Source: Alitta virens
Taxonomy: Eukaryota; Annelida; Polychaeta; Phyllodocida; Nereididae
DNA length: 64,000 nt
NCBI GenBank assembly: GCA_932294295.1
Contig: OW028573.1
Span: forward strand, 3,172,001-3,236,000
Direction: 5' to 3'
Under the pieces are notes generated by a model. That model was not told the origin of the DNA. It saw nothing but the letters and a program-made list of their open reading frames with translations, and did no database searches. The translations under genes were made by a program, and so were the position numbers. How positions within the stretch are numbered: position 1 is the first letter of the stretch; the number at the start of each line of letters is the position of its first letter. Shown here in pieces: positions 23,101 to 33,519 of the stretch.

Positions 23101-26100
23101 GTGGGTGATACCGGGGTGGGGGCCTAGCTCAGTGGTAGCACATCCAACCACTGGGGTCTGGGTTCGATTCCCAGTCGTGGTAGCACGTCCAACCACTGGG
23201 GTCTGGGTTCAATTCCCAGTCGTAGTAGCACGTCCAACCACTGGGGTCTGGGTTCGATTCCCAGTCGAGCCTAAGTTGGATGGCTGTTTCATCCTTCGTC
23301 TCGTTGCCATGGTCCCTGCCTGTCCTAACTAGCCCGGCAGGTGCAGAAATACAGGATGTAAAGCCCTAATCTACCCACCCACCATCTAAGATGATACAGG
23401 AGGATAAGTTTATGCTTTTTTTCAGTCAGTAAATTTACAAAAAAAAAAAGCCTGAAAATACCAAAGAAATACTTTGAGACAAAACCTGCAAATATAACTA
23501 TTCATAATAAAAACAACCCGTTATTGCACTTGCAGATTGATCAAGATGTCATCTCCAACCATGAACAACGTGATTCTTCTGGGTTGCATAGTGGGGTACG
23601 CCGCCATCTTTGTCCATGACTTGGATACGTCACCATCTGTTGTATTTTGTCAGGTACAAATCAATTGACACAAACTTGGATTGTTCTCAGCTGCCATAAT
23701 ATGTATGGTAATCAATATGCTATTATTAAACGTTGAGGTGCAGATATCACTATCAATATGTGGTGTTCTTTTACGATTGTGTTTTCTACAGGCAAAAATA
23801 TTCGTCCTGATGGTCGGATTTTCAATGGTGTTTGGTGCGCTGTTTGCCAAGACGTGGAGAGTGCATGTGATCTTCACCAATAAAGCCAAAAGAACGGTAC
23901 ATATAAAAGTTTTTGTTTATTGACATAGGTGCATGGTGGCACCCTCAGGCACTAGTCAAAATATAGGGTTGACATCAGTGGCAAATAAAGATTGTAAGAA
24001 CAGGATTGAAATGCATTCTCCTTAAAAAAAAATTTATAGACAAAGAATTGTTGCTACTAGATAAATATTATATAATGTTGTGAGAGTGAAAAACAAACGT
24101 ATCATCCCATTATCTTGCATACAGTCAAATTTGCACTAATTGCTGTATAGCTGTCACCTGCTGTCAACTACATTCCACTGAACAGCCACCTTTGATATTA
24201 TTATGGGTTATATTATTTTTATTTAATAGTTTTTTCATAATCTTTGTTACCTTACCATGCACCACAACAGCCTGAAAACTTAGGTGGTTTCCGGATAGGT
24301 AACACTGCAGCAACCATAGATGTACCTTTAAAACCTATTTTCTCAATAACCCCAATTAAATTAAAATTGTATTATATTTTTTGGTTATCAAAATTTAAAT
24401 TGGGATACGTTATAATTCTTTGATACGTGTGAAACACCATTTATTTTGTTTTTTAAGTATTAAATGACAGTTTGTTTAATTTTAACCAATCATTAACATT
24501 TTGTAGTTCATTGTTAATAGTTTCATCCGAATTATTCCCTGTGGTACTTATACTAGTAATTAAAGTTGTGTCATCTGCGTACAATACAGGATAGAAAATA
24601 TGTTGCTAAATGTAAATCATTTAAATAAATTAGAGAGATAATAGCGGTCCAAGAAAGGAACCTTGTGGAATACATGGTGTCTTTCATTAAATACAAATTA
24701 AATACACATTTGAAATCACTTTAATTCAATTCCTGTTTTGTGTGTCAGGTAATGGAAGGTAAATGTTTGATGTTGACAAACACTTTTTGAAGAAGGTTTC
24801 TCACTATGGAACCTCACGTTTTCCTGTTGCTCAAAAACGCTGTATGCATCAGGTAAAACTGATGCGATAAACTATGTTTAACAAAATCCTCCACTGAATA
24901 AATGGCAATTTGGCACCACCAAAAGCAAGGTTACTCCACCAAATTCATGTATGTTAGCCAGCAAATTTGAAAGGTCATGTTGACAGATAGATAGCTCCGC
25001 ACACTGCATAGTAAATATGACAAATTCATGTGCAAGTTGAAGTGGTGCTCAAAAAAATAAAAAGATTATAGTTAAATAAATAAATAAATAATAAATTCCG
25101 TTAAAACGATTAGTTATTGTTACACTTTTTATTTATATTCATTTGATACTTGATACAACTTCAATGTTTATTATATAGAGTTGTTAGTTTCAGGTGGAAA
25201 AAAATATGTTACTCCCAGTAAATAATTTTATTGTCATAAAAAAGTAAACAAATTATATATCCAACAGCTTGAGTCATTCTTGACCATCATATTATAACTG
25301 TTTTTTACATTATCACTTATTTGTAGAAGTTTACTGACTACATTTGTAGTAGCAAATCATGCAACATATCAAAACTGTTTGGATTTTTTTTTTCTGTTTG
25401 TGTCCTGCGGTTTAACTAATATTTTAATTGATGAGTGAGTGGTGAAATTAATACCCCCCCCCCCCCCCCCCACCCTACCCGCCCATAGTATTACAGAAAT
25501 CATTTTGTGAGAACACTCCATTGATCTTTTTGGCCTCATTGGGTTGCAGGTAGTGAGTGATTACCAGTTGGTGGCCATTGTTGGAATTCTTGTCATTGCT
25601 GACGTCATAATCTTCGTTGTTCGGGAGAGCGTCGATTCTCAGTGGATTGAGATAACCACCACAAGTGTCGAGGTAAGTAACTCTTATAGAACCTGTGAGT
25701 AAAAGTAGACACTCCAATGTTAGAGCACGTGAAAGCAAATACTTCTTGGAACCATTGTTTCTAGTATAAATGATTGTAACTTACAGGCCACGTAGCTTAT
25801 AATAATTATCGGCCATTGGAACAATTTTTTTTAATTACAATACATCATTATTTTTTTCCAAACTGGATCCAGTGAACAATTTCTTTTTGAGTTACTTTTT
25901 TCCAAAAAAAAAAATCGGTATTGTGCATGGCAAATATTCCGACGTACTATTTCTGAAACATATCTCATCAAAGCAAAATTTAGACTTGGAAACGATGTCC
26001 TCTGGAGTTCAGTTTCGAAGTCAGTCTGTGTACAAGTACACTGCCCACGCCATCTATAGTCACTTCTACAGATTCTAATTTAGTGCTACTGCCGAAAGAC

Positions 26101-28955
26101 TGCATGCCAATATCCATATAGTCAAAATATCCCCCAAATAGATGTCTTGTTGCTGCCAATATCCAATATCTGCCGAGATTCCATATTGGGCTGGATATTG
26201 TGTCCTTTGAGCCGATATTAGAAGTATTCGTCGGTAAGCCCAAAAACCATATATTCTTTGAATAAGTCATAGGGGATTTCGGCAAGCCAGCCCAGAGGCT
26301 AGCTCGTCGCCCAAAGACCCGCTTATCGGACCAAAGGACACAATATCCAGCCCAATAAGCAATCTCGGCAGATATTGGATATTGGCAGCAACAATTATTC
26401 AAGCAAGGCAAAACACGCAAAATTAGGTATATTATTCGCTAATTGAAAAGCATCCTAGACCGCCAAACATTGGACTAATTTGTTCGGTTAACAATACGTT
26501 GCACGTGCTTAGCGATCTCTTAAAAGTAGGTCACTTCAGTTTCCAGTGACCCTGAAGATTCTAGGGTCCTGGGCAGAGACAGGTATATGCGTATGCAGGT
26601 GTGGTCAAAAGCTACGAATGGGATCTTTAGCTTTTGCCAGCCTGACACTCTCACTCAGAAGTATTTCTCCATTTCTTGATTACAGGAAGTTGGTGACACC
26701 GTGATCACAAACCAGGTTGCCATGTGCAAATCCACATACAAGCTCTACTTTCTGGGAGTGGTGTACGTGATGAAGGGTCTGCTACTTCTGTTCGGTACTT
26801 TCCTGGCCTGGGGAACTAGAAAGGTATTTAAGTGTAAAGAGTTCACTAATGTTGTTCAATGAACATATCGCATGGTAAAGTGTTGGTTTTATTTTTTTCT
26901 GTATTAACCAAAACCAAAACATTGCATGACAGGGAACGCTGAATCCATTCATATGGTGGGAAAGTAACATTTTGGATTTTAGTGTTTGTGTTTTACAACA
27001 ACTGCTCCAACTCCCATAAAAGAAGAACAGCCGCAAAGCGTTTCTAGGGTAACAGGACGGCTGACCGATTCACCAAATGAACCGCCAAAAAAAAATTGGT
27101 TGAGACTTTTTGGTATCTGATGGTTGACTCACCACCTGCAGTTGATCAAGTAGTTGGATAACACACCACAAGATATGAAGATCTGGGATGAGTTGAAACA
27201 GTGTTTGGGAGAGTTTACTCCCAGAATGGTCGTGAATTGACCATGGTAATCAGTTGGCAAGTGGGTGAGTCGAATAACTCGAAGTTCCACAGGAAAGACT
27301 GAAAAGTATACTTTTTAATGACCTTAAATATGCTCAAATAATTGACTTAATTGTGGTTAATGTAAATATGACTAGTATGCCAAATAAAATAATACCAACA
27401 AATATATACAGAAATATATGAAGCGGAATTGGCGTCATTTCTTGCTTCGCATTTTCGCGGCCGAACTTCGTAATTTATATTCGTAATTTCGTATTTTCTA
27501 CAAAGAAATTCTAGCTTCGCCCCCAAACTAATTTTGTTACAGTTGTAATTTCTTTCAATTTGCAAAGTGCAAAAGTCACCTTCTATGTACTGCCAATCAT
27601 TAATAATCATTGCATGGTAAATAGATGAAAAAGGTGAAAAAGGTGGTTGCTAATTGCATTTTACCATTAAGGTGTCACCTTTTGAACAAACTAAGCAGTG
27701 ACAGGTCAATCGCAATTAGACCATTGACACTCCATTAATACTGACATAAGAAAGGTCGTAGGCGAAGATACAAAAATACCAATATAAATTGCGAAGTTCG
27801 TAGGCGAAAATTACGTGCAATAAATAACGAAAAACGGGGGTGAGCAAGAAGACGAAGGTACATTTGTGAAGTTCGTAGGCGAAAAAAACGAAATTACGAA
27901 TCTAAATTGCGAAGTTCTTAGGCGAAGATATGAACATACGAATATAAATTGCGATGTTCTTGGGCGAAAATGAGAAGCAAGAAGTGACGCCAATTCCGCT
28001 TCATAGAAATATGACTAAAAAATGTGTACTCCTTTACTTGCCCAGGTGACGATTCCAGCTCTGAATGACTCTCAGTACATTGGCATGTGCATCTACAATG
28101 TGATGGTGTTGAGCGTTTTGGGAGTCGTCCTGGGTTTTGTCCTGCAAGAACAAGTGACCATCAACTACGCCATGACTTCCGCATTTCTTCTGTTGGGTAC
28201 CACAACAACGCAGCTTATTATCTTCATTCCAAAGGTGCTGTGAACATACATTTATAATTTTCATTGCATTATTAGTTTCGGTTACAAAAAGTTGCTGTCT
28301 CACCATAAATAAGTCTGTTTATATCTAACTTGAATGTGACCTAATGTAACATTTAAAAAAGATTGTAGATCAAAATCATGTGGTCTTTCTTATTGCATTG
28401 ACCAGATAGACAAAAATGTCACACCCGATGATGCTACAGGCAAAATATTTAAAAAAAAAAGGTCTATAATTTTGTCATTGCTATACTACAATATACTTAT
28501 AGCAAACATCTGTACTCCTTGCTAGTTCACTGGTTTATCTAACAGATAATCTACTACGAATTCCACCAGGTGGAGCTTATATGTTCTTCCTCCTAGTGCA
28601 GAACTCAGGAACTACTTACAATTTTTTCAGATTCTCAAATTCAGAGATGCCAAGGTGGGTGATGAAGATGACACGAAGACAACTTTTCGGTCAAAAGCAA
28701 CAGCTAACACAACAACAACTAACAACAGCATGGATGAAGGTGACAGTGAAGTGGTTAAAACACTGAAAGAGGAGAATGCCAAGCTGAAAGTTGAACTGGA
28801 TCTGGTAAAAATAGGCTACTAATATGAAACTATAATAGACAAATTTACTGGTGATTTACTTATGGCATTAATTGTGTGATAATATGTCTTTTGAATTTCA
28901 GAAAAACAAGATTATCACGGACCTCAGATCCCAGCTACCTCCTGTGGATGCATAG
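6730..28955 (+). CDS. GABA-B-like class C GPCR, paralog 1 (17 exons)
   Basis: Exons: 6730-7098, 8547-8684, 10507-10677, 11716-11817, 16408-16473, 16856-17006, 19437-19628, 20184-20345, 20442-20534, 21423-21573, 23536-23653, 23792-23896, 25550-25672, 26686-26823, 28046-28234, 28631-28804, 28902-28955. They join in frame to about 831 residues. The start at 6730 gives a compact signal peptide; an in-frame ATG at 6652 is possible. Exons 1-9 encode the Venus-flytrap domain (motifs GLFPMEGMW, GAGCSPVS, FFKKFGW, FDAAWAVALALN). Exons 10-15 encode the seven membrane helices, including FAKTWRVH after TM3 and IPALNDSQYIGM before TM6. Exons 16-17 encode a short heptad helix and the tail. This family consists of metabotropic receptors that signal through Gi/o as dimers. 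GABA as ligand is inferred only. The introns carry many repeats but none breaks an exon. Confidence 0.93.
7365..7485. repeat. Imperfect tandem duplication of about 62 bp in intron 1
   Basis: A unit containing GGTTTACTAAAAATCCAATG recurs one unit later as GGTTTATTAAAAATCCTATG, with similar downstream sequence. No coding content. Confidence 0.6.
8141..8176. repeat. (AGAT)n microsatellite
   Basis: Nine consecutive AGAT units in intron 1 of receptor gene 1, followed shortly by a degenerate inverted TATC/ATCT stretch. Confidence 0.95.
8853..8869. repeat. Poly(G) run
   Basis: Seventeen consecutive G in intron 2 of receptor gene 1. Runs of C of similar length occur at 25453, 33098, 29331 and 49854, so long homopolymeric G/C tracts recur in this locus. 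Exact lengths may be assembly-sensitive. Confidence 0.9.
10975..11060. repeat. Short tandem repeat of a CCAATATAAC motif
   Basis: Three to four copies of a unit of roughly 20 bp containing TCCAATATAACATTT in intron 3. Related TCCAATATA words also occur from 10770 onwards in the opposite sense, so the larger block 10735-11105 may be a decayed repeat element. Confidence 0.6.
11137..11432. mobile_element. Fold-back/MITE-like element with perfect 44-bp arms
   Basis: Bases 11137-11180 are the exact reverse complement of 11389-11432, separated by 208 bp without coding potential. It lies in intron 3 of receptor gene 1. Perfect arms suggest a recent insertion or ongoing arm homogenisation. I could not identify a target duplication. 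Confidence 0.7.
11930..16400. other. Long intron 4 of receptor gene 1, no further exon seen
   Basis: About 4.6 kb between exons 4 and 5. It contains a 13-bp repeat at 13870-13908 and scattered short open frames (for example near 13605-13946 and 14207-14389) without recognisable domains, splice context or a paralogous counterpart. The corresponding intron of gene 2 is only about 165 bp, so this intron has grown by insertions I cannot fully resolve. Confidence 0.5.
13870..13908. repeat. Three tandem 13-bp units (GTGCCTTATACAG)
   Basis: Three exact consecutive copies of GTGCCTTATACAG in intron 4 of receptor gene 1. Confidence 0.9.
16554..16575. repeat. (TGG)n microsatellite
   Basis: Consecutive TGG units in intron 5 of receptor gene 1. 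Confidence 0.85.
17461..17645. mobile_element. Short fold-back element
   Basis: The left arm near 17461-17493 (contains GTTAACTCCCTCCTGAGTGC) pairs with the right arm near 17613-17645 (contains GCACTCAGGAGGGAGTTAAC). Inside, a second inverted pair built of AAACAAATCAAACAAAT words makes most of the 185 bp self-complementary. A third partial copy of the left arm lies just upstream (17445-17460). It is in intron 6 of receptor gene 1. Confidence 0.65.
17938..18746. mobile_element. Fold-back element enclosing a minisatellite
   Basis: The arms at about 17938-17970 and 18712-18746 are near-perfect inverted copies (left contains TAAGCCAACCTCATTCATG; right contains CATGAATTAGGTTGGCTTA). The interior, about 17990-18690, is an array of roughly 18 units of about 39 bp. 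Each unit has a T-rich half and a small palindrome CTAACAAGTTAG or CTAACATGTTAG. Open frames through the array are low-complexity by-products. It lies in intron 6 of receptor gene 1. Confidence 0.7.
19680..19925 (+). mobile_element. tRNA-derived SINE-like repeat
   Basis: A B-box-like word (GGTTCAAACCC) near 19700 is followed by a body with CACGTTAAACTGGTGG and a tail containing TCATTACGTCTTCCTCTG. The tail is shared with 10290-10345 (plus) and 21345-21390 (minus). It lies in intron 7 of receptor gene 1. The A box is weak, so this is probably a 5'-worn copy. Confidence 0.5.
20630..20885 (-). mobile_element. tRNA-derived SINE, minus strand
   Basis: On the minus strand, a tRNA-like head runs from about 20885 with an A-box-like GGTCAAGTGGTAGGC and a B box (GGTTCGAATCCC) near 20825. 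A non-tRNA body follows, ending near 20630. It lies in intron 9 of receptor gene 1. The lack of a cloverleaf acceptor stem argues against a real tRNA gene. Confidence 0.55.
21571..21945 (+). repeat. Minisatellite of ten 37-bp units beginning at the exon 10 splice donor
   Basis: About ten units of 37 bp start exactly at the 3' end of exon 10. Each unit contains a copy of the exon-intron junction (CCAG then GTAAATATGTATAAT). Nine of the ten keep CAG/GTAAAT, a good donor match; one reads CAG/GTTAAT. Only the first is expected to be used because it alone follows the coding exon. The array presumably grew by slippage from the junction itself. Confidence 0.9.
23098..23385 (+). mobile_element. tRNA-derived SINE with triplicated B-box segment
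   Basis: An A-box-like CCTAGCTCAGTGGTAGCAC and a B box GGTTCGATTCCCAG form a tRNA-like head. The segment from GTAGCAC to the B box (about 53 bp) is present three times (near 23130, 23180 and 23225). A body with CCTGTCCTAACTAGCCCGGC and an ACCCACCC-rich end follows. It lies in intron 10 of receptor gene 1. An open frame through it is a by-product. Confidence 0.65.
25453..25471. repeat. Poly(C) run
   Basis: Long run of C in intron 12 of receptor gene 1, about 80 bp before exon 13. Confidence 0.9.
26147..26394. mobile_element. MITE-like element with 63-bp inverted arms
   Basis: Bases 26147-26209 and the reverse complement of 26332-26394 agree at nearly all positions (shared word TTGTTGCTGCCAATATCC). 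The interior is about 120 bp and non-coding. It lies in intron 13 of receptor gene 1. No clear target duplication was found. Confidence 0.7.
27418..28004. mobile_element. MITE with long TIRs and 8-bp target duplication (hAT-like)
   Basis: The ends are inverted copies of about 41 bp with few mismatches (left begins ATGAAGCGGAATTGGCGTCA). They are flanked by the direct repeat AGAAATAT at 27410-27417 and 28005-28012. An 8-bp duplication is typical of hAT transposition. The interior holds degenerate repeats of a GCGAAGTTCGTAGGCGAA word. No transposase. The right end is 33 bp from the acceptor of exon 15 of receptor gene 1, so the element has replaced most of the normal branch-point neighbourhood. 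Confidence 0.8.
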
Positions 28956-29112
28956 ATATGAATTTATGGTGTCACGCAGACCCCTACCCTGATTCACTCA
29001 TACTCTACTCCTATAAACATATGATAAACTACGACACTAATTTTATGGCCAAAAATTGACCTGGATATTGATAATTGCTCATATTTATTATAACATTATA
29101 ACGTGTAACTCA

Positions 29113-29230
29113 GATTGTATTGTATTGTATTGTATTGTATTGTATTGTATTGTATTGTATTGTATTGTATTGTATTGTATTGTATTGTATTGCATTGTAG
29201 TGTAGTGTAGTGTAAATTGTATTGTATTCA
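29113..29230. repeat. (TTGTA)n pentanucleotide repeat
   Basis: About 16 ATTGT units in a row, decaying at the right end. It lies in the 3' UTR or immediate 3' flank of receptor gene 1. Confidence 0.9.
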
Positions 29231-29249
29231 TTGTATTAATTGATGGGTA

Positions 29250-30890
29250 TTTCATCCATTCTACCAATGTAGCAATCACAGGCCTGAGTTAATGCTCAAT
29301 GATATTATTCTCAACGCAGATATCAAAATCAAAGCCCCCCCCCCCCCGCCCCCCGAAAAAAGGGGGAACAATTTAATTGAAAGTCTGGTGGCACATGCCA
29401 TTGATGCGGTTGTAACTGGCCTTCCGGTGTCACATATCAAATTACAGGTTGGGTGTACCACAAGGGGATGGTTGCTAGATCTTTTTTTTTCAGTGAATAT
29501 AATGGGCACATAAACAATTATTGTATTATAATTCCTATGTTTGCTAAACGCATAATATCTGTTTAGACCTTGCTATTGTATAATTGGTACTGTTCTGGCC
29601 CTCACGGAGTAGACGAACGAGTCCCATATTCAAAGCAATTACAGGTTGTGAATTAAGAATTCGAGGTATAAATGGCTAAATGCAGAAGTAAATGGCTAAA
29701 TATCCTAAGGATAAGATAGACGGATTATTTTATTTGGTAATGTATGTACACTTAAACAGGACAACATATATTTAAGTTTTAACATATATGTCATACTAGA
29801 CTCTTTGATAAACATCTTTATTCTATGTCTAGCCATGTATCAGCCCTGATAACACAAAACTGTCCCCGGGAGATGTTTTTTTTTTTAAATGTAGTCTTAT
29901 GCCGATCGAAAGTTATTTTTCCTCAAAAACTCATATCCTAATGGCTTTTGCGAGGCAACCAGGCAGTGGGCGTGGCTTAAAACAAATACACAGTAGTTCT
30001 GAGCAATGATGTAATGAGAGTGATCACTCCATTTTTCGACAGAAGCACTTTTCAAGATTGAGATTTTCATGCATTTTGATGAGAATGACTTCCTATAATA
30101 CAATGTCTTCATTTGAATATCTCTTTATAACTTCACCCAATAGCGGGTTGAATGAGACGTGTCACAATTTACGGGTACAGTATTTCAAAGTTAAACTCTC
30201 TAGTATTGTTCGATGCCATATTCTAAGCCATATATTATTATATACCTTCTTTTTTATTTTTTACAATATTGGTGCCATTATATTTTGCTGTTAACTGGCT
30301 ATACACAAACGCGTTCATTAGTAATCAGTAATTGCTATTACAGCAGTTGGCAGTTTCTGTGTTGACCTGGATATTTTATTTTGGAAGCTCTTATGATTGA
30401 AAAGCCTCCACTGTTGTCCTATTACAGTTGTACTTTATGTTTCCAAAATTAAGAATAGTTTATATTTTACATATCTTGTAATTTATATGTGTAGTTTATA
30501 TTTTACATATCTTGTAAATTGGTTTATATTTGATGTATCTTGTAAATTGATCGAAGTCCGTCCAGTCCTTGATTGCATTGTAGTGATTGACCGAAATATT
30601 ACATATATATATATCGTCATGATGAATAAATAATGTGTGCAGATTGTTTTCGCTTTTTGTTCATATAATATTGAACGTAAGTCCACTAAACTACTCTTCC
30701 ATTTTACATCAAGCTTTTAGAGCTAACTAGATCTCCATTAAAGGCAGGTCCTCACCAAAATAATTAGCTTAATGTCCCCCGTCACCGTAGTCTTCCCACC
30801 TGGTTGTATAAAAAAGATCACTCTGCAACACTGACTTCCTGTGCAGGTAAAACTGATTACAATAAACCAGGGAGACTTCGGAATAAAGAT
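29250..30890. other. 3' flank of receptor gene 1
   Basis: AT-rich, with a C-rich run near 29331-29352 and no exon or domain that I can recognise. The 3' UTR of receptor gene 1 probably extends into this stretch. Confidence 0.35.
30625..30630 (+). terminator. Possible polyadenylation signal of receptor gene 1
   Basis: AATAAA about 1.67 kb after the stop codon, and the first clear canonical signal I noticed downstream. A TGTG/TTTT-rich stretch follows. A shorter 3' UTR using a variant signal is equally possible. Confidence 0.3.
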
Positions 30891-30904
30891 TTCACTTGTT
30901 GTTA

Positions 30905-31366
30905 GTGCAGGATTTCACCATTAATACTGAGGTTATCTGCATCCCTGGTGCTCCAATTGAAAAATGAATGATGTCTTGCCATCAAAGAAGAAGCAATTTG
31001 ACACAGTTATTTTATGTGTGGGCTCCAATGACTGCACAGGTGACCGCGAAGATCTCGAGACTTTGATCCCTTTGGAAGTACAAGGAAAGTACAAGGAACT
31101 ATGTCCCAAGCAAGTGGTTGTGTCGAGTGTCCTGGCAAGATGCAATGAAACCCAGGTCCAAAATTGTATTGATGACTTTTAATGAAGATTTAGCAAAATT
31201 AGCTGCTGAAAAGAGTGCATCATTTGTAGACAACAGGGAATTCAAGTTAATGAATGGTTCTCCAAATGTGGCTCTGTACCTGAATGATGAAGTGCACCTC
31301 ACATTCAAGGCCACCAACAACCTGGCGCAACATTACCAAGTTGTTTCTGAAAAAACTGAAAAATAA
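30905..31366 (+). pseudogene. Broken SGNH-hydrolase-like fragment, probably retroelement-derived
   Basis: Frames at 30964-31182 and 31118-31366 together resemble the C-terminal half of an SGNH domain. There is a block-III-like GSND motif after a hydrophobic strand, and near the end an ND..H-like motif (LNDEVHL) where the catalytic His block sits. One extra base near 31180 separates the two frames, and another shift occurs just before 30964. The N-terminal catalytic Ser block is not seen. Stand-alone domains of this type occur in CR1-like ORF1 proteins. This is a remnant, not a working gene. Confidence 0.5.
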
Positions 31367-31379
31367 AAATAATTTTTTT

Positions 31380-33060
31380 TAAATACAAAAAACAAAAAAA
31401 TACAATGTAATATAGTTATTTAGACACTGTCTAAAGTAGCGGCCACCCCCAGATTATATGCATAGGCCTATATATATCTGAAAAAATTATCCAAAAATAA
31501 CACCTGTATAACATTAAGGCCTATACTACTTTTATGACGACATAATGTTGATAATTACACTCAGGTATATTTGCATGATTTTGACAACAAAAACAAAACC
31601 TATCTTATTAATCACTGATTATATTAAAATAATAATATTTTTTCGCAAAATTCACTACTGTTAGGCCCATGTAGTGCCTAGTTTGGACAACTTGTAGCAC
31701 TTGGTCATTTGGAAAAGTTACAAATGCATCATATGTCCAATGTCCATTTAGAATGATTCTTATGCATATCTAATTAACTCTTGTAAATCGTGATGCATTG
31801 TTGCAAATATATAAATAACTAACAACACTGGAGACCAGAAAATTTCTAAAAACTAAGCTATATAAATAAATCATGTACATATATATAAAAAAAGCTGCAT
31901 GAAAATAGCCTTGGGTATGACGTCATCAGCTTTTCAGTTTGTTACATTAAAAGTGAAGCTTTTGCGTATGTTTTCAGTTTACGATCTTGTGCATATACCA
32001 TGAGGGCTTCCACTTCCACGAAAAGTGTACGAAACAGTAGTAGTCATGAAATTCATGAAGTTTTGTTGGCTTTCAATGGTGATTGACCAAAGCTCTTGAA
32101 CATTGCTAAAGACCACACTTAAATTACTGTACTATTGTAACAATATGTTCTCCATCCCAACTTATATTGTAGGCGTGGTTATCAATCAACACACCTCGCT
32201 GACTGAACACACTAAGTACTAATGGTAATGAAAGTTGCTAAAACTGCATCATTTGAAAGCATAGTTGGAAAACTCCGAGGCTCTTGATAGTGCAAAAAGA
32301 AAGGTTTCAGCGCAGTTGTTCATGGTGTAGCTGACAGGAAAATGCACCTGTGGCACCAGCTGTACTGCTGTGTTAATAAATTTTAACAGCATCAAACATG
32401 CTTACAAGAACGTGCAGAGGTCTGTGCATCAGAGTGCAAGGAACTCCCATTCCAGTGTATATAGGATTGCTGGCTAATGTACAAACAAGAAAGAACTAGA
32501 AAATTGAATGAAAAAACTGAACCACCTTGGCTTGAGGGCATGATGCAAAGTGCGCTCCATCTTTCAGCTTAGTTGCACTAAAGTCTTGTTACTTTCCAAG
32601 TGACCTTTACAACATCTACAGTTAATAATCACATAATTCCAGCTCAGCAATATGAGGTATGGAGGGCTTGAATACTAATACTAACAATGTATCATCAATA
32701 TGTGATTTCACAAGTTTTTTTTTTCTTAATCTTCAAATGGCTACCAATCACCACCAGATGAAGATATGAAATGCCCAGACATCTTATTTTTTTCATTTTG
32801 TCCAGGTCTAACAATGGGCTCACTAAGTTTTAATGCTTTCTTCCAAAACTGCACAATTCTTATGGGATTGGGAGCTATGCCATGGCACAATATGTAGAAA
32901 GTAAATTGGAACAATGAAATTATGTTGTTTTGTATATCTTTTTGAAGTTAACACTTCCAACTCAGATGTTAATCAAAAGTATTTAAATTAATTTACAAAC
33001 TCTTTCTTCACCTTGAATGTAAATGTTATCTTTGTCCTTGTTGTGCTCCTTTCTACGGAG
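31380..33060. other. Intergenic stretch without recognisable genes
   Basis: AT-rich sequence in which I see no long open frame, RNA gene or clear element end. Confidence 0.4.
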
Positions 33061-33097
33061 CCCCTAATTGGAGTTCACTTCTTGGTGCGAAGGTTCA

Positions 33098-33111
33098 CCC
33101 CCCCCCCCCCC
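33098..33111. repeat. Poly(C) run
   Basis: Run of C followed by several CACGAC/CGACAC-containing phrases (33140-33260) that look like a degenerate repeat. Confidence 0.85.
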
Positions 33112-33318
33112 GACAGTAGAGGTTTCGTCCTCCCTACGACACAAGTTGAGCACCTACTTTCGCCCCACGACACCTTCGCACCACGACAGTGATAGTATAC
33201 TGTTGTACCAGAAAAGTAATAGGCCTACAGTCCCCCGACAATGTAGGTTTCGCACCACGGAAGTGAAGGCTGATTCACTTAACAGCAGGTATGCAACTTT
33301 TTAGGAGTAGCTAAATTT

Positions 33319-33476
33319 CTCCTCGTCCTCCTCGTCCTCGTCCTCGTCCTCGTCCTCCTCCTCCTCCTCCTCCTCCTCGTCCTCCTCCTCCCCTCCTCCT
33401 CCTCCTCATCCTCCTCCTCCTCCTCCTCCCCCCTCCTCCTCCTCCTCCCTCCTCCTCCTCAGCCTCCTCCCCTACT
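33319..33476. repeat. (CCT/CGT)n trinucleotide repeat
   Basis: Pure pyrimidine-strand array of CCT and CGT codon-like units. The Gly/Arg-rich frame on the minus strand here is low-complexity and not a gene. Confidence 0.95.
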
Positions 33477-33519
33477 TCCCGTAAAAATAATTTATTTTCT
33501 AATTCGCTCACAATCAACA

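Noticed and set aside
23120..23175. Possible tRNA gene
   Set aside because: A- and B-box words are present, but there is no acceptor-stem pairing and a SINE body follows.
23018..23332. 104-codon plus-strand frame with internal protein repeats
   Set aside because: It runs through the triplicated SINE head; the repeats are the B-box segment.
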